This document shows positions 16,635-25,478 of a stretch of 64,000 bases of DNA, piece by piece. This DNA is from Vicinamibacterales bacterium. Its GTDB lineage: Bacteria > Acidobacteriota > Vicinamibacteria > Vicinamibacterales > UBA823. The stretch covers positions 1 through 64,000 of the forward strand of contig DASCOS010000004.1 of the NCBI GenBank assembly GCA_036012125.1, written 5' to 3'. Made by a program: the position numbers and the translations under genes. The notes under the pieces are model-generated. The model was not told the DNA's origin. It ran no database searches and saw only the letters and a list, made by a program, of their open reading frames with translations. Each line of letters begins with the position of its first letter. The stretch's first letter is position 1.

Positions 16635-19394
16635 TCAGTTTTTGTCGACGATGCGGGCCAGCGCTTCGAAGTCCCGATTCACGTCGACCCTGCTCAGTGA
16701 CCCAGCTAGAGGCACTCGCACTTCGGTCACACGGTCGGTCACGCTAACAACAACGTTCTGAGAGCCACCGGTTGTGTAGCGAAGTCTAACGGTCACCGGA
16801 ACGTCGTAGAGCTCATCAGTCCGTTGCTCGAATCGCAGTTTAACTACTGAAGCGCCCTCGGTATCGGGAACTGTTTCCACCCTATAAGTAAAAGCAAGAT
16901 CGGGTAGGCCGGTAGAATGAATGTAGCGATCAAAAAAACGAGTCAGTGGAATGCTCGATACTTGCTCGAACGCCACTCGAAGATCCTCAGTTCCGGCCTT
17001 CTGATACTGCCGGTCGGTGTAAAAGCGGCGCACTCCTTGAAAGAATGCCTCGTCCCCTAAAAGGCGATGGAGCATGTGCAGCACCATCGCGCCCTTATTG
17101 TAGACAAGGGCACGAAAAATTCTTCTGTCTCCCTGGATATGCCCGAGCCGGTAGCCTAGATAGACAGGGCCTTGGTCGGACTGCTGCATCGCCCATTCGC
17201 GCATCTGCCGCATAATCCCTCGAAACACATCGTCACCTTGGGAATGCCTAGCGTGCAGCGCGGCAAAATACTGCGCGAAGCCCTCACTCAGCCACTGCTC
17301 GTGGTAATTGTTCCATCCAACAGCCTGTCCCCACCACTGGTGAGCGAGTTCGTGCGCGAGAAAAAAGTCTGGCGCGTCCATAAAGTAGACCGGATCACGG
17401 CGCCATAACAGATTACTAGCTTGCATAGGCTCATTAATCATTGAGATGTGTGCCGGACTGTGACCTCCAGGCAGCTCACTCTCGACCAAGGCTACGGTCA
17501 GGCTTTCGTAGGGAACATCGCCGATGAGGGAAGTGTAGAAGCTCAAAATCGCCTTGGCTCGTTCAGATAGTGATCGAGCGGCACGACGCTGTCGGGGATT
17601 TGCCTCGACTGATAATGCAATTCGATTCTGTTTGGAAGTGATGGTGGACATTGGTAGCTGGACTTTCTCCGATGCGACCTGCACGAATCCGCTCATTAAA
17701 GCTGCCAAATACCGGATCGGCTGCTCGGCCTCAAAGACGTATTCCTTGGACCCGTCAGGCATTCCTTCCGACTCTTCACCGTATAGCTCACGTGGAGCAC
17801 CACTCCGGTGACCACTGGCCACGACCTCGAAATCGGGTGGTACGGTGATACGAATCGTAGCCGGCGCAAAATCAGTCACTAGCGACTGGGGATACCAAAA
17901 ACTCCGGCTACTGTATAAATAGTGCGGTTGGGGCCCGGAACGGATGGTTGGGTGCACAAAACGTGACGAGTCTAAGAGAGAGAGATTGCGAGGCACAATT
18001 GACTGGTGATCCACGGCTTCGGCCGGCAATTCGCCCCTGTAGTCAATAGTCAGTGTAACTTCATCACCGGCCGCGATTGACTCCGGTAGATTCAGGATCA
18101 TCGTGTTCTGACCTGGCGTACGAATTGGGAATAGCCGTCCGACCCCCTCGGCAGTAACCGATTCAACTGCAAGTTCATCGGCTAGCCGGATCGAAAATAA
18201 CGACAGGTCGCGCACGGCGCGCATGGCTAATGTGGCGCGTCCCTCCACCCAGTCGCGCCTCGGTAGAAACATCACATCGAGGTCGTAGTTCTCGATGTCA
18301 TAGTCAATTAGATCGTCCTCGCTGTAGAAGCGGCCACGTGTCAACAGCTTCTCGCTTGACGCGTAGACCGAAATATTGCGCTTCCCTTCACGATCGAAAA
18401 GTTGAATGTCCTCGGCCTTGCGATCCGATTTAACATAAGTCAGCTGGTCGTAGTGCGGCGTATCTAATTCAATGAGCAAATCTCGCTCATTCGGTAACAC
18501 CCACCAAGCTTCAGCACTTAGATCGCCGATGTCGACAAGATACGATTCCGGTGCGTATTGGTCGAATACTTCCTGGGCTCTTTCGTAATCACGCAGGCCA
18601 ACAGTACGTTCCATAAGTGCTTGCTGCGGCACGAGCGCATCGAAGTCGCTAGGGTTCACTCGGATAAAAGCACTAGTGAACGTAGTTCTCAGCGCTTCGT
18701 CACCGGAGAAGAGCCGGAGTTGCCCCTGCTCCACGGATGTATTTGGAGTGAAATCCATCTCACCTTCGCCCTGTAGCACTAGAGCCGTGATTCCCTGTCC
18801 GGTATCGGCGACGAACGCCATTCCTTGAGGCAACGTCAGCGTTAAGTCGGTCGTCGAAATTGTGAGATTCCGAACGATGTACTGACGTTCGGGATGGAGT
18901 TCGAGCCGGAAAAGACCACCAACTTGTGTTAGCCGTTGCTGTCCGACAATCCGCCATTCAGGTCCGTCTCGAAAAGATTGACCTGTCAACGGATCAATGT
19001 CTCGCCTCACATTGAGAAGCCAAGTAGCGACGTTCCCTGCCAGCCGTTGCTCACGGAAGACCTCAAGCAGCACGGCATACCCTTGTCCTTCGGGTACATC
19101 GGATAACGGTAGACGTCCCAGTTCTTTGATCGTCACGTTGGTCACACCCGCCAAGATGTTCCGCCTGACGAACTGCCGGGCGCTTGGCTGAGCAGCCAGA
19201 GAGGGTGACAACATCGCCAAGTAGGCGATCGCGCGGCCGGAAATAATGGTTCGCTCAAGCTGCTGGTAGAACTGGTTAAGGGGAGGAGCGGTGACTCCAG
19301 GTGTCTGCGCACGAGCAGTTTGGTTGGCTCCAAGTACGACACAGATCGCCAAAACGGCCGCAAAACAGAGATTCGTTCGTAGGTAATTCACCAT
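16635..19394 (-). CDS. M1-family aminopeptidase, exported
   Basis: Zinc metallopeptidase of the gluzincin M1 clan, 919 aa, with a signal peptide (FAAVLAICVVLGANQTARA). The catalytic motif HELAHQWWGQ is at about residue 680, followed after 18 residues by the third ligand Glu in SEGFAQYF. The upstream exopeptidase-type sequence GGHSPAHISMINEP replaces the classical GAMEN. The first ~350 residues form an unusual N-terminal region before the M1 propeller-like domain, longer than in E. coli PepN-type enzymes. It is probably periplasmic and works with the M16 pair in peptide scavenging, though it is a separate unit. Confidence 0.88.
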   Translation of the reverse strand: MVNYLRTNLCFAAVLAICVVLGANQTARAQTPGVTAPPLNQFYQQLERTIISGRAIAYLAMLSPSLAAQPSARQFVRRNILAGVTNVTIKELGRLPLSDVPEGQGYAVLLEVFREQRLAGNVATWLLNVRRDIDPLTGQSFRDGPEWRIVGQQRLTQVGGLFRLELHPERQYIVRNLTISTTDLTLTLPQGMAFVADTGQGITALVLQGEGEMDFTPNTSVEQGQLRLFSGDEALRTTFTSAFIRVNPSDFDALVPQQALMERTVGLRDYERAQEVFDQYAPESYLVDIGDLSAEAWWVLPNERDLLIELDTPHYDQLTYVKSDRKAEDIQLFDREGKRNISVYASSEKLLTRGRFYSEDDLIDYDIENYDLDVMFLPRRDWVEGRATLAMRAVRDLSLFSIRLADELAVESVTAEGVGRLFPIRTPGQNTMILNLPESIAAGDEVTLTIDYRGELPAEAVDHQSIVPRNLSLLDSSRFVHPTIRSGPQPHYLYSSRSFWYPQSLVTDFAPATIRITVPPDFEVVASGHRSGAPRELYGEESEGMPDGSKEYVFEAEQPIRYLAALMSGFVQVASEKVQLPMSTITSKQNRIALSVEANPRQRRAARSLSERAKAILSFYTSLIGDVPYESLTVALVESELPGGHSPAHISMINEPMQASNLLWRRDPVYFMDAPDFFLAHELAHQWWGQAVGWNNYHEQWLSEGFAQYFAALHARHSQGDDVFRGIMRQMREWAMQQSDQGPVYLGYRLGHIQGDRRIFRALVYNKGAMVLHMLHRLLGDEAFFQGVRRFYTDRQYQKAGTEDLRVAFEQVSSIPLTRFFDRYIHSTGLPDLAFTYRVETVPDTEGASVVKLRFEQRTDELYDVPVTVRLRYTTGGSQNVVVSVTDRVTEVRVPLAGSLSRVDVNRDFEALARIVDKN

Positions 19395-19653
19395 GAAAAG
19401 CTAATTGTCCGTCAGTAATCTTGCTAACGCTTTTGCTCCAGTCACTAAATCGTTCCGACACCGCGGGAGGGAAACTAGTTTTAGTCTACCATCGGATAGA
19501 CAGAGACTCTAGGTAGAGCCTTCACTCCCAACACAGCCTTGTAGCCGTCTGGTACAATGAGCCACTGGGTAGGCTGATGCCTAATCTCACGATGGATGGG
19601 CATCCTAACTCCGCACCTTCGCCAGCCGGCACCGGCAGGCGCTGACAACGAAG
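19395..19653. promoter_or_regulatory. Divergent intergenic region with GC-rich hairpin
   Basis: 259 bp separate the M1 peptidase and the DsbD-like gene. Close to the latter, CGCC(19620)-A-GCCG-GCAC-CGGC-A-GGCG(19641) forms a strong hairpin ending 12 nt before the ATG at 19654, which could affect translation initiation. A TACAAT hexamer lies near 19553 but no good -35 accompanies it. Confidence 0.35.
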
Positions 19654-21438
19654 ATGAAGAATATTATCCGTACGGTCAAGATAGTCGCCGTAGGAACGCT
19701 CCTCTCCTTAGCAGCAGTGGCGTCAGCCCAGCAGCCACCGGAGGTCCAGATTGAAACGCTGGTCGCTGCCGAGGGCGCGGCGGCGGGAACGACCCTGCGT
19801 GTCGCCGTCCGGGCCTACTTAGCACCCGGCTTTCACGTAAATTCGAACAAGCCCCTTGAGGATTTTCTTATTCCCACCGCGCTAATACTCTCGCCTCCCG
19901 ATGGGATTGCCGTGGCAGAGATTACGTATCCCGAAGCTGGCCTACTTGAGCAGCAGGGCGCAGAAATACCACTAGCTGTCTTTGAAGAGCGCTTCGCTAT
20001 AGGCGTTCTTCTCACACTGGCCAATGACCTGCCGGTCGGGACCTACACGGTGCCAGGCACACTCCGCTACCAAGCATGTGACGAAACGATGTGTTACATG
20101 CCAACGACGGCGGCCTTCGAGTGGAACTTACAGATCTGGCCTGAGGTTACGGCCAGCGGGGCACAGGACTCGGATGTCCTCGACGGCATCATGTTCGGTG
20201 GTGAGAATGCTGTTGTGCCGGACAGCGGCAGTGACGTCTTCGACGTACCCGCGTGGGACACACCGAGCGTTTTCGAAACCGACGACGTTGTCACCATGCT
20301 TCATGATTTCGAGATTCTCGGCACGACAGGCGGCTACCTCGACTCAGAGGACTTTCTGAGCTTCGTCAGCGCCGCTGAAGCGGGAGAAGCTCGCTTGGGC
20401 TGGTTTGAAGGGCGCGGGCCGTTAACCATCCTAGTGCTTATTCTCCTTGGCGGGCTCGCGCTCAATTTAACACCCTGTGTACTACCAATGATTCCGATTA
20501 ATATCGCCATCATTGGAGCCGGGGCTCGAGCCGGCTCGCGTGTTCGTGGCCTGTTGCTTGGCTCCACATACGGTGCGGCTATGGCTGTCGTGTACGGGGC
20601 GCTCGGGCTAATCGTCATCCTCACCGCAGGCACTTTCGGCACAATCAACGCATCACCCTGGTTCAATATCAGTATCGCGCTGATTTTCGTAGTACTAGCG
20701 CTCGCTATGTTTGATGTAATAACTATCGATTTTTCCAGCCTTCAATCCAAATTATGGATTGGTAACAACCCAAATGGGTCTTTCCTGACCGCGTTCGGCA
20801 TGGGTTCGGTGGCTGCCTTGCTAGCCGGCGCCTGTGTGGCTCCGGTTGTCATTCAGGTCATCCTGTTCTCAAGTGATTTGTACGCCTCGGGTATGAACGT
20901 AGCGCTGTTGCTTCCGTTTTGCCTTGGTGTTGGCATGGCTCTGCCGTGGCCGATCGCCGGAGCCGGTCTTTCGTTCCTGCCCAAACCAGGCATGTGGACC
21001 GTCCATGTCAAGCAGGCCTTTGGCATCTTTATCTTGGCAACCGCTGCCTACTACGGATACGTCGCCTATGGAATTTTCGAAAATCGTTTGGTCGACGCGC
21101 GGCAAGTGACGAGCAGTGTCGAAGAAAAGCTCGGAGAAGGTTGGTATGGGTCAATGCAAGCAGGACTCGAAGCAGCTCACGCTGAGAATAAGTTTGTGCT
21201 TGTTGACCTGTGGGCCACCTGGTGCAAGAACTGTCTCACAATGGACCAAACCACGCTAAAGGACCCCGACGTCACAGCGGAGTTGGATGCCTACGTAAAG
21301 ATCAAATTCCAAGCCGAGGACCCAAGCAGTTCGCCCGCCAAAGAGGTCATGGATCGCTTTAAGAGTATCGGCCTACCGACCTACGTCATTCTTCGCCCAA
21401 CCAACCCCGACGGGATAGCGGCTTCCGCCACACAGTAG
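19654..21438 (+). CDS. DsbD-like thiol:disulfide interchange protein
   Basis: Transfers reducing equivalents from cytoplasmic thioredoxin to periplasmic proteins; 594 aa. The layout is: signal peptide (1-25); an N-terminal DsbD-alpha-like domain (~30-165) with CDETMCYMP; a transmembrane domain (~258-490) carrying the redox Cys pair in NLTPCVLPMIPINIAIIGAG and GACVAPVVIQVILF; and a C-terminal thioredoxin-like domain with ATWCKNCLTM (CxxC, ~residue 520). All three modules and their cysteines are visible, so it looks functional. A periplasmic thiol-reducing route is notable given the UxxC protein predicted at 24.9 kb, but a link is inference. Confidence 0.88.
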   Translation: MKNIIRTVKIVAVGTLLSLAAVASAQQPPEVQIETLVAAEGAAAGTTLRVAVRAYLAPGFHVNSNKPLEDFLIPTALILSPPDGIAVAEITYPEAGLLEQQGAEIPLAVFEERFAIGVLLTLANDLPVGTYTVPGTLRYQACDETMCYMPTTAAFEWNLQIWPEVTASGAQDSDVLDGIMFGGENAVVPDSGSDVFDVPAWDTPSVFETDDVVTMLHDFEILGTTGGYLDSEDFLSFVSAAEAGEARLGWFEGRGPLTILVLILLGGLALNLTPCVLPMIPINIAIIGAGARAGSRVRGLLLGSTYGAAMAVVYGALGLIVILTAGTFGTINASPWFNISIALIFVVLALAMFDVITIDFSSLQSKLWIGNNPNGSFLTAFGMGSVAALLAGACVAPVVIQVILFSSDLYASGMNVALLLPFCLGVGMALPWPIAGAGLSFLPKPGMWTVHVKQAFGIFILATAAYYGYVAYGIFENRLVDARQVTSSVEEKLGEGWYGSMQAGLEAAHAENKFVLVDLWATWCKNCLTMDQTTLKDPDVTAELDAYVKIKFQAEDPSSSPAKEVMDRFKSIGLPTYVILRPTNPDGIAASATQ

Positions 21439-21557
21439 ACGCCCGGGGATCCGGTGCGCGGTGGATAGACCACACTTTGTAGTACACCCATTTCAAATAC
21501 CAAGTTCGTCGCTACATCTCCAAATTCCAGATTTCAAATGTAGCCGCCCACCTTACC

Positions 21558-21594
21558 GGAAGCCTTCACCAGATTCGGCTTCCTTATTCTTATT
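21558..21594 (+). terminator. Rho-independent-type terminator
   Basis: GGAAGCC (21558-21564) pairs with GGCTTCC (21577-21583), 7 perfect bp and a 12-nt loop, followed by TTATTCTTATT. It lies ~120 bp after the DsbD stop and ~200 bp before the glnA start, so it could end the dsbD transcript or act as an attenuator. Confidence 0.6.
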
Positions 21595-21797
21595 AGTCCA
21601 GTATCTGCAACATCTGCACAGATTTCGTGGTAATTAGCACATTGTCGTGTCAAAAATTACAAATCGTCTCTATTTCCTTGCGTGATCTACAATATTTCGA
21701 GTACATTCTATCCTTTTGGAGTTTCCGCTTAGAACCTCTTCTAGGGCGCGTGGAGAGACTAGTTCCACGCCGGACAAACCAGTGGAAGGAGCGTCCA
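21595..21797 (+). promoter_or_regulatory. glnA leader with mutually exclusive hairpins
   Basis: Within the 359-bp gene-free stretch 21439-21797. Segment 1 GCGTGGA (21748-21754) can pair with segment 2 TCCACGC (21764-21770). Segment 2 (TTCCAC, 21763-21768) can instead pair with segment 3 GTGGAA (21782-21787), which overlaps the Shine-Dalgarno GGAAGGAG (21784-21791). The two pairings exclude each other, so the site could switch between an open and a hidden RBS. Weak promoter-like hexamers TTGCGT (21678-21683) and TACATT (21702-21707) lie upstream. No glutamine-riboswitch consensus was recognised. Confidence 0.45.
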
Positions 21798-23165
21798 GTG
21801 AGCACCACGGATACCGCCGGTCACAGCGTCAACAAAGCCAGCATTCAGAAAAAAGTCAAACGCGAGAACGTAAAGTTCGTGCGTCTACAATTCACCGACA
21901 TCCTCGGTGCAATTAAGAACGTGGAGGTGCCTGACAGCCAGTTCGATGACGCGCTTGACGGAAAAATCATGTTTGACGGCTCATCGATCGAGGGATTTGT
22001 GCGGATTGAAGAGTCCGACATGTACCTGAAACCTGACCTGAAAACGTTTCAAGTCATTCCGTGGGAGAGTTCATCCGGCGACAAGGTCGGTCGCCTTATT
22101 TGTGACATCTACAAACCTAACAGCAAAACAAGAACACCCGAGCCGTTCGACGGCTGTCCGAGAACAGCGTTACGACGCGTTGTGGAAATGGCTGCAAAGC
22201 TCGGGTTTGAAATGAAGGCAGGACCCGAACCAGAGTTTTTTCTGTTTCAAACTCTTAACGGTAATCCAACAACCGAAACCCATGATACAGGCGGGTATTT
22301 TGACCTCACGCCTGTCGACTTGGGCGAAGACGTACGCCGGCAGATCGTCCTCATGCTTGAGAAAATGGGGTTTCACGTGGAAGCGGCGCACCACGAGGTT
22401 GCAGCCGGCCAGCATGAGGTTGATTTCAGATACGACGATGTCATGGCGACAGCCGATAGCATTAGCACCTTCAGGTTTGTGGTAAAGAACGTAGCGGTGC
22501 AAAACGGTCTTCACGCCACGTTTATGCCAAAACCAATTCAAGGCATTAATGGTTCAGGAATGCACTGCCACCAATCGATGTTTAAGAATGGTAAGAACGC
22601 TTTTTACGACAAGAAAGCGGAGTGGAACTTAAGCAAGACGTGTCTGCATTACATTGGGGGCCTTTTGCAGCATGCCAAAGGGTTCTGTGCGATTACGAAT
22701 CCGCTCGTCAATTCCTACAAGCGGTTGGTGCCTGGCTACGAAGCACCGACGAACCTCGCGTGGTCAGAGAAAAATCGAAGCCCGCTCATCCGCGTGCCAG
22801 CTTCGCGTGGAAATGGAACCCGCGTTGAACTCCGCATGCCGGATCCGGCGTGCAATCCGTACCTCGCCCTGGCAGTGATGTTCCGAGCGGGACTTGATGG
22901 AATCGAGAATAAGATTGATCCACCTGCGCCCGTCGATAAGAACATCTACGAGATGAGCCACCGCGAACGTCGAAAGGCAAAGATCGACGAACTGCCTGGT
23001 GATTTGAGCCGGGCTCTGGACGCGCTGGAAAAGGACTCGTTGATGCAAAATACGCTCGGCGATCACATTTTCAAGAAGTTTATCGAAGCAAAGCGATCAG
23101 AATGGCACGATTACACTACGCAGGTCACGCCCTGGGAAACACAACGATATTTGACTTCATACTGA
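21798..23165 (+). CDS. glnA: Glutamine synthetase, type I
   Basis: ATP-dependent synthesis of glutamine from glutamate and ammonium; 455 aa from the GTG at 21798. This start is preferred because GGAAGGAG lies 6 nt upstream and the N-terminus aligns with GSI proteins; the longer frame from 21627 adds 57 residues of leader sequence. Signatures are [29 protein letters not shown] (metal Glu), [25 protein letters not shown] and [44 protein letters not shown]-type segments. The region where GSI-beta enzymes carry the adenylylated Tyr reads [20 protein letters not shown], Bacillus-like, which suggests GSI-alpha without adenylylation control. Confidence 0.95.
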   Translation: MSTTDTAGHSVNKASIQKKVKRENVKFVRLQFTDILGAIKNVEVPDSQFDDALDGKIMFDGSSIEGFVRIEESDMYLKPDLKTFQVIPWESSSGDKVGRLICDIYKPNSKTRTPEPFDGCPRTALRRVVEMAAKLGFEMKAGPEPEFFLFQTLNGNPTTETHDTGGYFDLTPVDLGEDVRRQIVLMLEKMGFHVEAAHHEVAAGQHEVDFRYDDVMATADSISTFRFVVKNVAVQNGLHATFMPKPIQGINGSGMHCHQSMFKNGKNAFYDKKAEWNLSKTCLHYIGGLLQHAKGFCAITNPLVNSYKRLVPGYEAPTNLAWSEKNRSPLIRVPASRGNGTRVELRMPDPACNPYLALAVMFRAGLDGIENKIDPPAPVDKNIYEMSHRERRKAKIDELPGDLSRALDALEKDSLMQNTLGDHIFKKFIEAKRSEWHDYTTQVTPWETQRYLTSY

Positions 23166-23371
23166 GCGACCACCGGGTGTCGTTTTTCTAGCGTTTCACC
23201 GGTAATCTAAGACGTTGAGTATCCTCTAGCTGCTGGCTAGCGTGGGCCGAGGCCCCGAATGGGGGCCGGAAGGTCACTCGGCCGTGAATGGTCAATTCGG
23301 CTTATACTTAGGTGTTTTTTGAAACTTCGGTTGGCGGGCACTTCTTGAATCTTCATCGATATAAGAATTGA
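23166..23371. other. Intergenic region with GC-rich inverted repeat
   Basis: Between glnA and the FabZ-like gene. GGCCCC (23251-23256) pairs with GGGGCC (23262-23267) around GAATG. There is no T-run, so it could be a rho-assisted end or a leader structure of the downstream gene. No other feature is seen. Confidence 0.3.
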
Positions 23372-23824
23372 ATGGAACCTCTATCACTACCACTCGACTA
23401 CACGGCCATTGAACGAATTCTCCCACATCGGTATCCCTTCCTGTTGGTCGATCGCATCATCGAATTTGAAGAGGACACACGCATCGTTGGCATCAAGAAC
23501 GTTTCGCTCAACGAACGTTACCTAGCACACACCCAAGGCGAGGAACCAGTGCTCCCACCAACGATCCTCACCGAGGCAGTGGCCCAAGTTGGCGCCATTT
23601 TGATCCTGGCCAAGCCTGAGAATCGGGAAAAGTTGATCTATTTCATGGGTATTGAGCGTGTGCGGTATTACAGGCCAGTTTACCCCGGGGATGTCGTGCG
23701 GATCGAAGCATCGGTTGTTCGGCTCCGCAGTCGCGTCGGCCAACTAAGCGGCACCGCTAAGGTAAATGATGAGACTGTGCTCGAAGGATCGATGACTTTT
23801 GCCCTTGGCCCTCTGGCCAATTAG
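23372..23824 (+). CDS. FabZ-like hotdog-fold protein with altered active site
   Basis: A 150-aa homologue of 3-hydroxyacyl-ACP dehydratase FabZ, opening with YTAIERILPHRYPFLLVDRI. In FabZ the catalytic His sits in NEPFFxGHFP and the Glu 14 residues later in EAMAQ. Here the matching stretch reads NERYLAHTQGEEPVLPPTIL then TEAVAQ: Glu68 is kept, but the His position is Thr54, with a His one place earlier (His53), and GHFP is lost. It may therefore be a variant dehydratase or a non-catalytic paralogue. It is monocistronic here, between glnA and an SDR gene on the other strand, with no other fatty-acid genes adjacent. Confidence 0.75.
   Translation: MEPLSLPLDYTAIERILPHRYPFLLVDRIIEFEEDTRIVGIKNVSLNERYLAHTQGEEPVLPPTILTEAVAQVGAILILAKPENREKLIYFMGIERVRYYRPVYPGDVVRIEASVVRLRSRVGQLSGTAKVNDETVLEGSMTFALGPLAN
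23805..23820 (+). terminator. Hairpin at the end of the fabZ-like gene
   Basis: TTGGCC (23805-23810) and GGCCAA (23815-23820) form a 6-bp stem with a CTCT loop that runs into the stop codon region. A weaker inverted repeat ACCCGC/GCGGGT lies at about 23934-23969 in the convergent gap. Either may end the transcript. Confidence 0.4.
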
Positions 23825-23996
23825 AGTTAGTTTGTCACTCTGAGCCACCTCGTGATTCTAGATTTCTGAAGGTAACTTGTAGGCAGGGCGCTTGTGCGCA
23901 TCTGTGAATCGTCGTGAACTAAACTCCTTTGACCCGCGATGCGGAAAAGATTTTTTCGTCAGCGGGTTAACTTAAGACGGTTTGACGCCCGGAGTC

Positions 23997-24806
23997 TTAT
24001 TTCAGGAAATCGAACGTGCCTCGGCCCAGCCAGGCGCCTCCATCAACCGTAATCGTTTCACCAACAACATAGCTGGCACGAGACGAGCAAAGAAACGCCA
24101 CAACCTCAGCGATCTCCTGGGGCTGTGCCCATCGTCTGAGTGGAACCATTTGGGTGATCCGGTCGACAGCATCCGGGGTAGACCAGAGTTGCCGCGCTGC
24201 CCCAGGCGACTCAACCGGGCCAGGTGCCACAGCATTGACACGAATACCGTGGTGGGCCCACTCCACACCTAAGGTTTGGGTCATTGACTGGACACCCGCC
24301 TTGGCAGCGGCTGAGTGTATCGTCCCAACGCTTCCAGTCCAGATGTAGTTTGCCAGCACTGACACTATTGCGCCCGCGGAGCCACGCTCGATTAAATGCC
24401 GCCCAACGGCGCGGGCACAGTAAAAGCTACCGTTCAGAACGATTCCAACAACTGCGTTCCAGCCATTGGGGGAGAGTTCTTCAGCCCTGCAAATAAAATT
24501 TCCGGCAGCGTTGTTAACAAGAATGTCGACACGACCGAATTCGGCCACCGCACGCTCCACCAAGGCATCGACCTGCTCCGGGTCCCGAACGTCGGTTGGT
24601 ACTGTCAGGACCGGCACTCCATCATCTTGAAGCGCTCGCGCTCCAGCAGCCAAATGATCCGTGTCTCGGCTAGCTATGACGACCGCGGCGCCGTCCACGC
24701 CTAAGCGACGAGCAATTGCCAAGCCAATCCCCGTACCACCACCCGTTACAATAGCGACCTTGTCAGCGAGGATACGGTCCGAGGGCATGCTCGGGGAGTC
24801 TAGCAC
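23997..24806 (-). CDS. SDR oxidoreductase, 2,4-dienoyl-CoA reductase-like
   Basis: NAD(P)-dependent short-chain dehydrogenase/reductase, 269 aa from GTG 24806 (ATG 24788 is an alternative). The cofactor motif TGGGTGIG (~21-28) and VNNAAGNF are clear. The usual YxxxK is not present: the site reads GTIHSAAAKAGVQSM, i.e. S-A-A-A-K, with VSVLANYIWTG before it. This arrangement, together with EWAHHGIRVNAVAPGPVESPGAA, matches the 2,4-dienoyl-CoA reductase branch of the SDR family (beta-oxidation of unsaturated fatty acids). It is divergent from the PCYCGC selenoprotein gene (51 bp). Confidence 0.8.
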   Translation of the reverse strand: MLDSPSMPSDRILADKVAIVTGGGTGIGLAIARRLGVDGAAVVIASRDTDHLAAGARALQDDGVPVLTVPTDVRDPEQVDALVERAVAEFGRVDILVNNAAGNFICRAEELSPNGWNAVVGIVLNGSFYCARAVGRHLIERGSAGAIVSVLANYIWTGSVGTIHSAAAKAGVQSMTQTLGVEWAHHGIRVNAVAPGPVESPGAARQLWSTPDAVDRITQMVPLRRWAQPQEIAEVVAFLCSSRASYVVGETITVDGGAWLGRGTFDFLK

Positions 24807-24857
24807 GCTAGTTCTACAAGAAACCCGCCGAGTGGCTTGAATCCGAACGGTGATAGA

Positions 24858-25463
24858 ATGGCTGGCATGTCTTCCAATCGATCGCGCAAAGTGGTGTGGT
24901 GGCGACGGACTAAGTTGACGCTCGGCCTGATGGCCGCTGGGGTTGCGATGGTGGCGTGGTGGATTTCACCGTCACCCGGAACGCCAGCCAACTCAGTGGT
25001 TTCCCCGACCGACGCGCCGGTCACTAGCGCTGGCTTCCCACCAATGCAAACCTCATCCCGAGACCTGACGTCGCAGCGTGGACCAGTAATGAGGCTGCCA
25101 TCGTCAAATCTTCCGCCTCTCCCAAGGCTTCAGTTCCCACCTCCGAGGCCAATGGAAGTTATTCGAGCCGTTTATACCTTCGCGGCGAACCATCCTGAGG
25201 TGCTCTCGTACGTTCCATGCTATTGCGGCTGTGAAAATTTCGGCCACGGCGATAACCACGATTGCTTTGTCGCAGATCGCAATGCTGAAGGGAAAGTGGC
25301 ATGGGAAGCCCACGGCATGGGTTGAGCCATCTGTATCGATGTCGCGCGTGACGCGATGACCATGCATGAAGCCGGCAGTTCCCTTACGAACATTCGTGAG
25401 ACCATTGAGCGGAACTACAGTCCGCATTTCATGACCCAGACCCCGACACCGCCCGTTCCCTAG
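24858..25463 (+). CDS. PCYCGC-motif membrane-anchored protein, probable selenoprotein (UGA at 25323-25325)
   Basis: Member of the PCYCGC-motif family (roughly 100-residue Cys-rich domain, function poorly known, probably metal or redox related). From ATG 24858: a basic N-terminus, one membrane segment (~18-38) with no lipobox, a Pro/Ser-rich linker, then VPCYCGCENFGHGDNHDCFV (PCYCGC at ~120-125) and WEAHGMG, where the frame meets TGA (residue 156). Translation through it continues AICIDVARDAMTMHEAGSSL, then TNIRETIERNY, up to TAG 25461. That is the family's normal C-terminal segment, in which a Cys occupies the TGA position (GCxxC). Read as Sec, the site is U156-A-I-C159. A 5-7 bp hairpin follows 20-odd bases downstream. 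The domain should face the periplasm. The hybrid kinase gene begins 15 nt after the stop. Without Sec the product is a 155-aa truncated protein. Confidence 0.82.
25340..25358 (+). promoter_or_regulatory. Candidate bacterial SECIS hairpin
   Basis: TCGCG (25342-25346) and CGCGA (25352-25356) form a perfect 5-bp stem, extendable by two wobble pairs to 25340 and 25358. The loop CGTGA begins 21 nt after the UGA. Distance, small loop and a G at loop position two agree with the usual description of bacterial SECIS elements; function is untested. Confidence 0.5.
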
Positions 25464-25478
25464 CCCTTACTGGTCGCT

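Noticed and set aside
21439-21797. Glutamine riboswitch or sigma-54 promoter upstream of glnA
   Set aside because: No match to the glutamine-riboswitch consensus and no TGGCAC-N5-TTGC pattern was found.
24837-25325. PCYCGC protein ending at TGA 25323-25325
   Set aside because: The in-frame continuation matches the family's C-terminal part, so the TGA is better read as Sec.
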